Position numbers and translations under genes: made by a program
The notes under the pieces: model-generated
The model's input: the letters and a program-made list of their open reading frames with translations, nothing else
Database searches by the model: none
What the model was told of the DNA's origin: nothing
From: a virus
IMG/VR virus record: IMGVR_UViG_3300034954_000939
Location: 1 to 35,036 of that record
Direction: 5' to 3' (one strand)
Length of the DNA stretch: 35,036 bases
In this document: positions 1 to 6,947 of the stretch, piece after piece
Layout: each line of letters starts with the position of its first letter
Position numbering within the stretch: the stretch's first letter is position 1

Positions 1-35
1 GTTTATTTGGCACAATTATTCCCCCATTATTTTAG
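1..35 (+). CDS. C-terminal end of a possible third high-light-inducible protein (partial)
   Basis: A frame open from the window edge ends in LFGTIIPPLF and a TAG stop, 9 bases before the next ATG. The tail resembles the C-termini of the two Hli proteins that follow (TTGNIIPGIF and TTGQLIPGYV), sharing the G-x-(I/L)-I-P core. A third tandem hli gene cut by the window edge is therefore likely, but only about 11 codons are visible. A second frame, open to a TGA at 46-48, is an alternative. Confidence 0.35.
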   Translation, partial: LFGTIIPPLF

Positions 36-44
36 GTACAAAAA

Positions 45-152
45 ATGACACCAGAAGCAGAAAAGTTCAACGGTTGGATGGCAATGATCGGATTCGTTGC
101 AGCAGTCGGAGCATACGCAACAACAGGTAATATCATACCAGGTATTTTCTAA
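45..152 (+). CDS. hli: High-light-inducible protein (Hli), 35 aa
   Basis: This is a one-helix chlorophyll a/b-binding-like protein. It starts MTPEAEKFNGWMAMIGFVAA and ends TTGNIIPGIF. The family signature ExxNGRxAMxGF is present, with Trp in place of the usual Arg. In the family the helix inserts in the thylakoid membrane, binds pigment and helps dissipate excess excitation and protect photosystem II. Cyanophage copies are thought to keep host photosynthesis running during infection. The stop shares one base with the next ATG, so it is probably co-translated with the second hli. Confidence 0.9.
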   Translation: MTPEAEKFNGWMAMIGFVAAVGAYATTGNIIPGIF

Positions 153-274
153 TGACAGATAAAGATTCAAAAAAATTTGCTGAGAAATTAAATGGCAGAC
201 TTGCTATGCTTGGCATCATCGCAGGTATCGGAGCATACCTTACTACAGGACAACTAATTCCTGGTTACGTGTAA
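152..274 (+). CDS. hli: High-light-inducible protein (Hli), 40 aa
   Basis: This is a second one-helix Hli protein. Residues 9-23 carry the intact signature, with EKLNGRLAMLG, followed by a membrane helix and the end TTGQLIPGYV. Unlike its upstream neighbour it keeps the Arg of ExxNGRxAM, which with the Glu forms the conserved pair in the helix and is linked to pigment binding in this family. The ATG overlaps the previous stop by one base. Tandem hli copies are typical of cyanophages. Role inferred: photoprotection of the infected cell. Confidence 0.92.
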   Translation: MTDKDSKKFAEKLNGRLAMLGIIAGIGAYLTTGQLIPGYV

Positions 275-276
275 GT

Positions 277-450
277 ATGACTGGTCTAGAACCAACTACT
301 ATCACACCCTTTCAGGCAATCCTATGGTGTCTTTACCCCATAGGTGCCTTAGTATTTGTAGAGTTATTTTTACGTGCCATCAACGGTGACGATGATGATG
401 ACGACCAAGGTGGTGGCGTAATGACCCCAGTTTATCAAGGAGCATCCTAA
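277..450 (+). CDS. Small membrane protein with an Asp-rich tail, 57 aa
   Basis: The protein has a hydrophobic helix at about residues 12-32 (AILWCLYPIGALVFVELFL), then a run of six Asp (about residues 37-42), GGG and a short polar end MTPVYQGAS. The layout suggests one membrane-spanning segment with an acidic cytoplasmic or lumenal tail. It lies 2 bases after the second hli and its TAA overlaps the next ATG, so it belongs to the same transcription unit. Function unknown; it resembles small conserved cyanophage proteins. Confidence 0.7.
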   Translation: MTGLEPTTITPFQAILWCLYPIGALVFVELFLRAINGDDDDDDQGGGVMTPVYQGAS

Positions 451-524
451 TGCAGCATCTTTTATTCACATCAGTAATTGCAATCTACATTCTTACAGGT
501 GTAGGTAACATTGCATTCGCATGA
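450..524 (+). CDS. Micro-ORF: hydrophobic 24-aa peptide
   Basis: The peptide MQHLLFTSVIAIYILTGVGN-IAFA is almost entirely hydrophobic and could be a single membrane helix or a signal-peptide-like segment (it ends AFA). It is joined by TAATG to the gene before and by ATGA to the gene after, so every base is used for coding in a row of coupled micro-genes. Real translation is inferred only from this packing. No family recognised. Confidence 0.5.
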   Translation: MQHLLFTSVIAIYILTGVGNIAFA

Positions 525-616
525 AGAAAGTATTTTATAACCCTTACTATCCGTTGATAGAATTCGGATTCTTTGTTATTGTAGGAACAGTAGCAGGGTT
601 TGCAGGTGTAGTATGA
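521..616 (+). CDS. Micro-ORF: 31-aa single-helix membrane peptide
   Basis: The product starts MKKVFYNPYYPLIEFGFF and continues as a Gly/Val-rich membrane helix (about residues 12-31). A positively charged start followed by one helix fits a small membrane subunit or modulator. It overlaps both neighbours by 4 bases (ATGA). Size and build recall small photosystem subunits, but no specific family could be recognised, so the function is left open. Confidence 0.5.
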   Translation: MKKVFYNPYYPLIEFGFFVIVGTVAGFAGVV

Positions 617-933
617 AAAGATTACCTATTAGTTGGGTGCCAAAAATTTTTGCATGGGCACTATGCTTTGCTGTATTGATTGGTGTATCCACCACAGCGT
701 ATGCAGATGTACCTGTATTGTATGTTCAAGTTCCTCAGTGGACTGATGATTGGGCAGTATGTGCGGTAGATATACCTGACGCTCAATGCCATTGGTATGT
801 GCAGCAAGCAGACAATACCTTTGGAGAAGGATTTGACTGGGAAAATGCACCATGGTTTGATGTCAACGGATTGAATGACGTTCCAGCGATACAAGCATCA
901 ACAGCAGTGGAGAGATTGCAAGAAATTAGATAG
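613..933 (+). CDS. Secreted or periplasmic protein of unknown function, 106 aa
   Basis: A clear signal peptide (about residues 1-31: KR at the start, a hydrophobic core, and cleavage after TTAYA) precedes a mature domain of about 75 residues that is rich in Trp (7) and acidic residues and has two Cys (AVCAVDIPDAQCHW). Two cysteines in an exported protein suggest a possible disulfide. It is the last gene of the 5' micro-ORF row and is followed by a short gap before gp45. Its role could be in the thylakoid lumen or periplasm; nothing in the sequence decides this. Confidence 0.75.
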   Translation: MKRLPISWVPKIFAWALCFAVLIGVSTTAYADVPVLYVQVPQWTDDWAVCAVDIPDAQCHWYVQQADNTFGEGFDWENAPWFDVNGLNDVPAIQASTAVERLQEIR

Positions 934-937
934 TGTG

Positions 938-952
938 TTATCATGATGATAA
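938..952 (+). promoter_or_regulatory. Small hairpin in the gp45 leader
   Basis: TTATCA (938-943), loop TGA, TGATAA (947-952) form a 6-bp A/U-rich stem. Its 3' edge touches the Shine-Dalgarno site AAGGA (951-955), which sits 9 bases before the gp45 ATG. In T4, RegA represses gp45 and gp44 translation at AU-rich sites around the start codon. regA is present in this window, so this leader is a candidate target. The stem is weak. Confidence 0.3.
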
Positions 953-964
953 GGAAACTTTATC

Positions 965-1654
965 ATGAAATTACGTCCACCTATGGAACTATCTGAAAAG
1001 ACGTTGAAGATTCTTCAGAACTTCACGACTATCAATCAGTCTTTGGCATTCAAAGAAGGAAGAAAACTAAGAACTATATCTGTCATGAAGAACGTATTGG
1101 CAGAAGCAGAGATAGAAGAATATATCCCAAAGGATTTTGCAATCTATGATTTACCACAGTTTCTCAATACACTAGCGTTGTATAGAGATCCAGATATTGA
1201 TGTGTCTACCAACCCAAACTTTGCTCATATTAAGGCAGGTGCATCACAAAGATCCAAATACTTTTTCTCAGACCCTAGTGTAATTGTTGCACCACCTGAG
1301 AAGGAGATGGTTCTTCCTAGTGAGGATGTGACCTTCAATCTAGGCGAAGAGCAACTTGCTAAAGCATTGAAGTCAGCATCTATTCTACAACTACCAGACT
1401 TATCTGTTGTTGGTGGTGAGGGTGCAATCAAAGTTGTTGTAAGTGACCGTAAGAACGATACATCAAACGAGTTTGCACTTGTTGTAGGACAAACTGACAA
1501 GGAGTTCTCATTCAACTTCAAGATCGAGAATATCAAACTAATACCTGGTGCTTATTCTGTCGCTATCTCTTGCAAAAATCTTGCAAGGTTCTATAATACA
1601 AATTATAAACTAACTTATTTCATAGCGTTAGAACCTGATTCTGTTTACTCATGA
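965..1654 (+). CDS. gp45: DNA polymerase sliding clamp gp45
   Basis: At 229 aa it matches T4 gp45 (about 228 aa) and shows the same kind of start: MELSEKTLKILQNFTTINQS, then FAIYDLPQFLNTL at about residues 58-70. The trimeric ring is loaded by gp44/gp62 and tethers gp43 to DNA. In T4 it also activates late transcription with gp33 and gp55. Shine-Dalgarno AAGGA lies 9 bases upstream. The next gene starts inside its last codons (ATGA). The first Met is used; the internal Met7 (PMELS) aligns better with the T4 start and is an alternative. Confidence 0.92.
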   Translation: MKLRPPMELSEKTLKILQNFTTINQSLAFKEGRKLRTISVMKNVLAEAEIEEYIPKDFAIYDLPQFLNTLALYRDPDIDVSTNPNFAHIKAGASQRSKYFFSDPSVIVAPPEKEMVLPSEDVTFNLGEEQLAKALKSASILQLPDLSVVGGEGAIKVVVSDRKNDTSNEFALVVGQTDKEFSFNFKIENIKLIPGAYSVAISCKNLARFYNTNYKLTYFIALEPDSVYS

Positions 1655-2151
1655 ACATCTTTGTAACCTCTCCCAATCCTCGCTTTTCAGCACAGGTATT
1701 GCCTGACAAACATATAGTCAAGATGCCATTAGAAACATGTCAAATGCTTTCTATTGTGGCATCACCTGAGTGGGGTTACAACTTTGGCACTTTACCAAAA
1801 CTTGATGGCACAGCATACAAGACTGAGAAAGGTGCATTCCGCAATCACCCTTGCACAATATGGGCACAGACTAATTGGACATGGTTGATTCAACATGGTC
1901 TTGCATTATGTGCTGAGTATACACATCGGTATGGTAAGATTCATAGTTGTCAGTCAACCATAGAACATGCTGCAGAGATATTTCCAGAACAAGATAGTGA
2001 ACCCACAGAGTTTGTCTTTGCAGGTCCTGATAAGTTCAAGCATGACGATAGCATAGACATATTCACAAAATACAAAAGGTATATTGCCTCAAAACCATGG
2101 GCAGCATCCAACTACCTACGTGATGACACTAGAAAACCACACTGGATATAA
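1651..2151 (+). CDS. Conserved cyanophage protein, MNIFV-DKHIVKMPLET family, 166 aa
   Basis: The N-terminus carries a block seen in many marine phage proteins: MNIFVTSPNPRFSAQ, then LPDKHIVKMPLETCQML at about residues 17-33, a basic KGAFRNHPCTIW block at about 60-71 and HGLALCAEYTHRYGK at about 83-97. Related proteins are sometimes labelled pyrimidine dimer DNA glycosylase by pipelines, but the T4 DenV catalytic N-terminus (Thr2) is not evident, so that label is not adopted. It lies between gp45 and speD with overlaps at both ends. Function unknown; a DNA-related role is only a guess. Confidence 0.7.
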   Translation: MNIFVTSPNPRFSAQVLPDKHIVKMPLETCQMLSIVASPEWGYNFGTLPKLDGTAYKTEKGAFRNHPCTIWAQTNWTWLIQHGLALCAEYTHRYGKIHSCQSTIEHAAEIFPEQDSEPTEFVFAGPDKFKHDDSIDIFTKYKRYIASKPWAASNYLRDDTRKPHWI

Positions 2152-2476
2152 GCACATATTGTTCGAGTTACGTGGATGTCCAAGTGATTTACTCGACAAC
2201 GAAGAATTTATTAGATTGTGTTTATACTCTGCTGCTAAGAAAGCAAAATCTGAACTAATCAATGTTAGTGCACATAAATTTGACCCACAAGGAGTGACAG
2301 GTTTAGCGATGCTTGCTGACAGTCATATTAGTATTCACACATGGCCTGAAAAAAATCTTGCCATGTGTGATATTTTTACCTGTGGTGTTGACGCTACACC
2401 TATGGAGGCAGTAGAATACTTGTGTAAGCAATTTCAATCTAAAGACCTAACATACTCACATCATGAAAGAATTTGA
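2123..2476 (+). CDS. speD: S-adenosylmethionine decarboxylase (pyruvoyl enzyme), 117 aa
   Basis: This is the prokaryotic class 1B enzyme that decarboxylates AdoMet to give the aminopropyl donor for spermidine. The motif DSHISIHTWPE contains Ser67, the expected self-cleavage and pyruvoyl residue, and His72; Cys87 lies in DIFTCG. These match the processing and catalytic residues of bacterial SpeD. The residue before the cleaved Ser is Asp, where many homologues have Glu. Start taken at the internal ATG (MTLENHTGYKHILFEL), which fits the family length and overlaps the upstream gene by 29 bases; no Shine-Dalgarno is visible. speD is a known cyanophage auxiliary gene; no speE lies in the window. 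Confidence 0.88.
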   Translation: MTLENHTGYKHILFELRGCPSDLLDNEEFIRLCLYSAAKKAKSELINVSAHKFDPQGVTGLAMLADSHISIHTWPEKNLAMCDIFTCGVDATPMEAVEYLCKQFQSKDLTYSHHERI

Positions 2477-2924
2477 TTATGATCTCAATTACAAAGAACT
2501 TGATTTTACAAACGAGGAAACTCGTCAACTATATCGTATTGGAAGAGGGGAGCAAGGGGTTTTACTGGTTCGCCCTTATACTAACGATATATGTGCTCAT
2601 TGGAGATTCAAAACTCCAGAAATAGCGAAGAAGAGTGCTCAAAAAATTTACGAAATGTATCTTGACTATCGTGATCAAGAGGATTTTATCGGTATGGATA
2701 TGTGTCGTAAGTTTCTTGAGATGGGATTTACTAGGTCAAGGAGATATGCCAATCATAGAAACGGTAAAAAGTATGATAAAGAAGGCAATGTAATACCCCA
2801 AGAAGAAGATCATGCTACTTGTCATTTTGCTAAGTCTGCTACTATATTCAAACAAACAAGAGATGTTGTTGCGAAAAGTGAACCGTATGTTAGTATGAGA
2901 AAACAGTGGAGAAACAATGAGTGA
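2463..2924 (+). CDS. DUF4385-like cyanophage protein, 153 aa
   Basis: The protein has the conserved blocks of this phage and bacterial family: FDYDLNYKELDF near the start, LYRIGRGEQGVLLVRPYT at about residues 23-40, HWRFKTPEIAKKSAQKIYEMY at about 46-66 and MGFTRSRRYANHRNGKKYD at about 87-105. It is soluble and basic at the C-terminus. It sits between speD and gp44 with overlaps of 14 and 8 bases. Biochemical function unknown; the constant place among replication genes suggests a DNA or nucleotide role, which is inference. Confidence 0.8.
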   Translation: MKEFDYDLNYKELDFTNEETRQLYRIGRGEQGVLLVRPYTNDICAHWRFKTPEIAKKSAQKIYEMYLDYRDQEDFIGMDMCRKFLEMGFTRSRRYANHRNGKKYDKEGNVIPQEEDHATCHFAKSATIFKQTRDVVAKSEPYVSMRKQWRNNE

Positions 2925-3858
2925 TTTTATATGGGTTGAAAAATACAGACCCAAGACAATTGATGACTGCATTCTCCCTGATGGTATCAAGAAAACCTTC
3001 AAGGAGTTTCTAAATAAGGGGGAAATACCTAACCTACTACTAGCAGGTCCGCCTGGTATTGGAAAAACAACAGTGGCGAAGGCACTGTGCAACCAACTAG
3101 GAGTGGACTGCTATGTCATTAACGGATCAGACGAAGGAAGATTCCTTGATACAGTTAGAAACCAAGCTAAAAACTTTGCCTCCACTGTTTCCCTTACGGG
3201 AGGGGGGAAGCATAAGGTTATTATCATTGACGAAGCAGATAATACCACCCATGATGTTCAGTTACTTCTTCGGGCGAACATCGAATCGTTCTATAACAAC
3301 TGCAGATTTATATTTACATGTAATTACAAGAACAAAATCATAGAACCTCTACACTCTAGATGTTCTGTGATAGATTTTACTATCACAAAAAATGCCAAAC
3401 CTCAGATCGCAGCATCTTTTTTCAAAAGGATTAACAACATCCTCGAACAAGAAGGAGTCAAAGCAGACAACAGAGTTATTGCTGAACTCATCAATAGACA
3501 CTTCCCCGACTGGAGAAGAGTCCTCAATGAACTTCAACGACATTCTGCATCTGGTTCTATAGATGTTTCCATACTTGCAGATTTTTCTTCAGTAAAAATA
3601 CAAGAACTTATCAAGTTTCTAAAACATAAAGAGTTTCAAAATGTTAGGAAATGGATAGTTCAGAACCTAGATAACGATCCTTGTGCTATACTGAGGAATG
3701 TATATGACTCTATGTACGAGTCACTTCAACCTAAGTCAATTCCAGAAGCAGTTCTAATTATTGCGAAATACCAATATCAATCTGCTTTTGTTGCTGACCA
3801 TGAGATAAATCTATTAGCAGCACTAACTGAAATTATGTGCTCATGTGAATTCAAATGA
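2917..3858 (+). CDS. gp44: Clamp loader large subunit gp44 (AAA+ ATPase)
   Basis: This RFC-type AAA+ ATPase opens and loads gp45 with gp62. Seen: WVEKYRPKTIDD at the start (RFC box), Walker A GPPGIGKT at residues 44-51, Walker B VIIIDEAD at 101-108 and the LHSRC arginine-finger motif near 145. Length 313 aa compares with 319 in T4. The ATG overlaps the upstream stop by 8 bases. T4 RegA represses this gene, and regA is encoded about 4 kb downstream. Confidence 0.95.
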   Translation: MSDFIWVEKYRPKTIDDCILPDGIKKTFKEFLNKGEIPNLLLAGPPGIGKTTVAKALCNQLGVDCYVINGSDEGRFLDTVRNQAKNFASTVSLTGGGKHKVIIIDEADNTTHDVQLLLRANIESFYNNCRFIFTCNYKNKIIEPLHSRCSVIDFTITKNAKPQIAASFFKRINNILEQEGVKADNRVIAELINRHFPDWRRVLNELQRHSASGSIDVSILADFSSVKIQELIKFLKHKEFQNVRKWIVQNLDNDPCAILRNVYDSMYESLQPKSIPEAVLIIAKYQYQSAFVADHEINLLAALTEIMCSCEFK

Positions 3859-4070
3859 CCTTCTTATCTTGTCCACCAGTATATTTTTTACCTGGTACAT
3901 GGGAGTTGTCTTGTAAAGACCCTATCATCCCACATCTAACACTCAATCCTAATTTTACATTTGGAATATCTGTAGTAGTAATTTTATTATTACTTACCAG
4001 TTTTGGTGTATACAAATCTTTCTTTGCTAATAAGACATTAGCAGATCCATGGGATGATCATGACGATTAA
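3855..4070 (+). CDS. Small single-pass membrane protein, 71 aa
   Basis: About 35 polar residues rich in Pro and aromatics (with CPPVYFLPGTWELSC) precede a strong membrane helix at about residues 37-58 (ISVVVILLLLTSFGVYKSFF) and an acidic tail DPWDDHDD. ATGA overlap with gp44 implies coupling to it. No family recognised. A membrane anchor next to clamp-loader genes is curious but unexplained. Confidence 0.65.
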   Translation: MTFLSCPPVYFLPGTWELSCKDPIIPHLTLNPNFTFGISVVVILLLLTSFGVYKSFFANKTLADPWDDHDD

Positions 4071-4371
4071 TACTCAAGGTATGTCATATGGGGATGGTGA
4101 GAGCACTCAAAGTTTGGAAGAACAACGTGCTGCCTTACCAGATCATAAACCCAATCAAATCAATCTCATAAGTGATGCTTTGAAAGAGGAATTGAAAGCA
4201 ATTATCAACGAAGTGTTGGATGAGAGAGAGTATGAAAGAAAACTCAACGGACCTTATGATATGATGGAGGGAATTGAAGAACTTAGCATAACTGCTGACA
4301 TTGATGATGCATATGCACATCATTTCAATCCTGTGGGCATAGAAACTTTTATCTCGGAGATGGAAATATGA
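4060..4371 (+). CDS. Hypothetical acidic protein, 103 aa
   Basis: This is a soluble, acidic protein with a helical middle (residues about 35-60, LISDALKEELKAIINEVLDE) that could form a coiled coil. Two in-frame ATGs lie at 4054 and 4060; the second is preferred because GGGA (4051-4054) lies 5 bases upstream. It overlaps the preceding gene by 11 bases and the epimerase by 4. No family recognised. Confidence 0.6.
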   Translation: MTINTQGMSYGDGESTQSLEEQRAALPDHKPNQINLISDALKEELKAIINEVLDEREYERKLNGPYDMMEGIEELSITADIDDAYAHHFNPVGIETFISEMEI

Positions 4372-5264
4372 AATGTTTAGTAACAGGGGGAGCAGGTTTT
4401 ATAGGTTCCCACATAGTAGGTAAATTACTAGAAAATAATCATCATGTTGTTGTGATAGACAATGAGTCATCAGAAGCAAATGATGCGTTCAATTGGTACG
4501 AAGACGATGCTGAGAACCATGTTGTTGACATACGTGATTTTGATGCTTGTCGCCCTTTGTTTGAGGGCGTTGATTACGTATTCCATCTAGCAGCACATAG
4601 CAGAATACAACTCGCTATGCAAAAACCAAAAGAATGTTTGGAAACAAACTATTTTGGCACATACAATATGCTAGAGTGTGCAAGACAAGCAGGTGTGAGT
4701 AGATTTGTAAACTCATCTACATCATCCTCCTATGGTTTATTAAACAAACCACCACTACAGGAGGACATGAAAACTGATTGTCTCAATCCATACTCTGCAA
4801 GTAAAGTAGGAGCAGAAACCTTATGCGAGATGTATTACAGATTGCATGGACTGAGAACTATAACCTTGAGGTACTTCAATGTTTACGGTCCTCGTCAACC
4901 TCTAAAAGGGATGTATGCACCAGTCATAGGTCTTTTCGAGGAGCAGAAAAAACGTGGAGAACCTCTTACGATAGTAGGAGATGGTGAACAACGTAGAGAT
5001 TTTACACATGTATATGATGTAGTTGACGCTAACATCTGTGCGATGATGACAAATTTCTCTGGTGTCACAGTAAATATAGGATCAGGTAAGAATTATTCAG
5101 TCAATGAGATTGCTGCATTTATATCTGATGATACTATAACAATTCCTGAGAGACCAGGTGAAGCAAGAGAAACTCTTGCAGACAACTCAAGAGCACAAAA
5201 GTTGCTCAGTTGGACACCAAAATGCACTTTGGAGGATTACTTTGATCCCAACACCTATCTTTGA
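4368..5264 (+). CDS. NAD-dependent sugar-nucleotide epimerase/dehydratase (extended SDR), 298 aa
   Basis: This has the GalE-type fold. The NAD-binding GGAGFIG lies at residues 7-13, DNESS follows beta-2 at about 31-35, DIRD at about 54-57, catalytic Ser in SSTSSSYG at about 116-123, and YSASK at 142-146 gives the catalytic Tyr and Lys. RYFNVYGPRQ and GDGEQRRDFTHVYDVV are the usual sugar-nucleotide binding blocks. Members convert UDP- or GDP-sugars. The substrate cannot be read from sequence; a role in glycosylating phage or host surface structures is inference. It lies in the middle of the replication operon with ATGA coupling upstream. Confidence 0.9.
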   Translation: MKCLVTGGAGFIGSHIVGKLLENNHHVVVIDNESSEANDAFNWYEDDAENHVVDIRDFDACRPLFEGVDYVFHLAAHSRIQLAMQKPKECLETNYFGTYNMLECARQAGVSRFVNSSTSSSYGLLNKPPLQEDMKTDCLNPYSASKVGAETLCEMYYRLHGLRTITLRYFNVYGPRQPLKGMYAPVIGLFEEQKKRGEPLTIVGDGEQRRDFTHVYDVVDANICAMMTNFSGVTVNIGSGKNYSVNEIAAFISDDTITIPERPGEARETLADNSRAQKLLSWTPKCTLEDYFDPNTYL

Positions 5265-5400
5265 ACTTCTCGTACTGATCATTATGGTCGTATGGTTGAA
5301 CGTTTTATTATCACAACTTGGTTATTATGATGTCTCAGAAAAGTCTAAAAACTCCCCTAAGATATCCAGGCGGAAAAAGCAGGGCAGTCACAAAGATTAG
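5242..5400 (+). CDS. Possible TTG-started small membrane protein, 52 aa, overlapping two genes
   Basis: GGAGG at 5231-5235 is a near-perfect Shine-Dalgarno site 6 bases before TTG at 5242. The frame encodes IPTPIFELLVLIIMVVWL, a membrane helix, then a Lys/Ser-rich tail to TAG at 5400. It overlaps the end of the epimerase by 23 bases and the start of the methylase by about 70. The build (one helix plus basic tail) is like the other small membrane proteins here. The SD inside an upstream gene could be chance, or could serve the methylase weakly. Confidence 0.4.
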   Translation: MIPTPIFELLVLIIMVVWLNVLLSQLGYYDVSEKSKNSPKISRRKKQGSHKD

Positions 5401-6154
5401 TCAATTCTTCCCAGATTTGACTAATTTTGAAGAATATAGAGAACCATTTTTAGGAGGTGGTTCTGTTGCACTGTGGGTGAGTAAACAATTCCCTCACCTA
5501 GACATATGGGTCAATGATTTATACGAACCATTGTATAATTTTTGGCACATGTTGCAGACAAATGGTGATGAGATGACTGATAGTCTGAAAAATTATAAAA
5601 TTACTCACCCAGATCATGATACAGCAAGAGAATTATTTGAAGAATGTAAGAGTAAGGTTGGAGATAGGAGTACAGATAACTTAAATAGGGCAATTGCTTT
5701 TTATATCATCAATAAATGTAGTTTTTCTGGTCTTTCAGAGGCATCATCCTTTTCAAAACAGGCAAGTGATTCTAATTTTTCGATGAGAGGTATCGAAAGA
5801 TTGCCAGAATACTCAGAAATTATAAGAAAATGGAGGATAACTAACGTATCATACGAGTTTTTGTTAGGTGGAGAGGACACATTCATCTATCTTGATCCAC
5901 CATATGAGATAGGATCAAATTTATATGGTAAGAAGGGAGGTATGCAGAAGTATTTTCATCATACAAACTTCTCAAAAGCATGCTGTGAAGCAAAACATCA
6001 CATGTGTGTCAGTTATAATTCTTCAAACCTAAACAAACGTAGATTTCACGACTGGAAGGCAGTAGAATACGACCATACATATACAATGAGGTCTACCGCA
6101 GACTATACATCTGCACAAAAAAACCGAAAAGAACTTGTACTTACTAATTTCTAA
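5327..6154 (+). CDS. dam: DNA adenine-N6 methyltransferase (Dam / D12 class)
   Basis: It transfers a methyl group from AdoMet to adenine N6. Motifs: TPLRYPGGKSR near the start (AdoMet-binding loop of D12 enzymes), EPFLGGGSVALWV at about residues 39-51 (motif I), VNDLYEPLYNFW, and the catalytic DPPY in YLDPPYEIG near residue 190. About 275 aa, near T4 Dam (259) and E. coli Dam (278). Start: two adjacent ATGs at 5327 and 5330; no good SD, so coupling to upstream translation is likely. The target, possibly GATC, is inferred from the family. It may protect phage DNA from restriction. Confidence 0.9.
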   Translation: MMSQKSLKTPLRYPGGKSRAVTKISQFFPDLTNFEEYREPFLGGGSVALWVSKQFPHLDIWVNDLYEPLYNFWHMLQTNGDEMTDSLKNYKITHPDHDTARELFEECKSKVGDRSTDNLNRAIAFYIINKCSFSGLSEASSFSKQASDSNFSMRGIERLPEYSEIIRKWRITNVSYEFLLGGEDTFIYLDPPYEIGSNLYGKKGGMQKYFHHTNFSKACCEAKHHMCVSYNSSNLNKRRFHDWKAVEYDHTYTMRSTADYTSAQKNRKELVLTNF

Positions 6155-6375
6155 TGAGAGAGCAACTTATCAGAGCACTTCTTGCACATGCACAGGGAGA
6201 TATCCAAAAGCATGTAGCAAATGTAGAGGTCTATCTCACTAACCCTGCAGGTATTGGAGAACATTCTGACATTACAGAGGCAATTGAGACTGAATTAAAC
6301 ATCATTGCTAAGTATCAAGATCAAATTGATGTGATAAACAAGTACTTCAAGAAAAAAGATGGAGCGAGTGAATGA
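6154..6375 (+). CDS. Conserved small cyanophage protein, 73 aa
   Basis: This soluble, all-helical small protein starts MREQLIRALLAHAQGDIQKH, followed by NVEVYLTNPAGIGEHSDITEAIETEL, a block I recognise as common in cyanophage replication regions. The second half is a probable helix pair (IIAKYQDQIDVINKYFKKK). Its ATG shares one base with the methylase stop. Function unknown; an adaptor or structural role is possible. Confidence 0.75.
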   Translation: MREQLIRALLAHAQGDIQKHVANVEVYLTNPAGIGEHSDITEAIETELNIIAKYQDQIDVINKYFKKKDGASE

Positions 6376-6511
6376 TCTCTATGATGATATGGAGAGACTG
6401 AACTCTTTATATCAAGAATTATGTTGGGATAATGATGTTCATCTTGACATGATACCTGACTATGACAACAACTGTATTATTATCAAACCTCGTGACACAA
6501 AAAACAATTGA
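6359..6511 (+). CDS. Small acidic protein, 50 aa
   Basis: The product starts MERVNDLYDDMERLNSLYQE with an amphipathic helix, then an acidic DNDVHLDMIPDYDNN and the end CIIIKPRDTKNN. It overlaps the previous gene by 17 bases and the following gene, as annotated here, by 50. The pattern looks protein-like rather than random, and the size fits the small helical proteins of this operon. No family recognised. Confidence 0.55.
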   Translation: MERVNDLYDDMERLNSLYQELCWDNDVHLDMIPDYDNNCIIIKPRDTKNN

Positions 6512-6947
6512 TTCTTGGATTGAAGACCTTTTAAGCATTCCAAATCCCGCATTTGCCAACATGCCACCATGTCCTTATGCAAAAGCAGCATGGATAGAAG
6601 GTAAAGTTATTGTAAAGAAATTTGTAAGTTTCAATCAGTTGAAAGAAGATATAAAATTTGTAAAAGATCGTGTAATGATCTTTTATTTCAAGGAAAATGC
6701 CCTACCATCATGTAAAGACCTAGAAATTTTAGCAAAGGATTTCAATTTACAGTTTCCAGATCTAATTTTTTATGACGAACATCCTGATACCATAGAGGAA
6801 GTGGCAGGTATAAAACTGAATAGTGGCATATGTGCATTGATTGTACAAAATAGAAAAGATATAGAAGAAAAGAGAGCAGAATTACAGAAAACAGGGTATT
6901 ATGATAATTGGAAACCAGAAATGAAGGAGAGAATCTTTGAACGTTGA
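6462..6947 (+). CDS. Conserved cyanophage protein with PNPAFANMPPCPYA motif, 161 aa
   Basis: The conserved part begins at about residue 15 (TIDSWIEDLLSIPNPAFANM), then PPCPYAKAAWIEGKV and later FPDLIFYDEHPDTIEEV and a helical, charged C-terminus. The first 14 residues overlap the upstream gene by 50 bases and look less conserved, so translation may start later, possibly at a non-ATG codon near 6507; ATG 6462 is kept because it is the only good start. It lies directly before gp62. Function unknown. Confidence 0.7.
   Translation: MTTTVLLSNLVTQKTIDSWIEDLLSIPNPAFANMPPCPYAKAAWIEGKVIVKKFVSFNQLKEDIKFVKDRVMIFYFKENALPSCKDLEILAKDFNLQFPDLIFYDEHPDTIEEVAGIKLNSGICALIVQNRKDIEEKRAELQKTGYYDNWKPEMKERIFER

Noticed and set aside
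2084-2122. Earlier start for SpeD at 2084 adding 13 residues
   Set aside because: The added residues (QNHGQHPTTYV) lie over the upstream coding end and do not match the SpeD N-terminus, which begins at MTLENHTGYKH.
1651-2151. Label as pyrimidine dimer DNA glycosylase
   Set aside because: Only a pipeline-style label for related proteins; the catalytic N-terminus of DenV is not seen.
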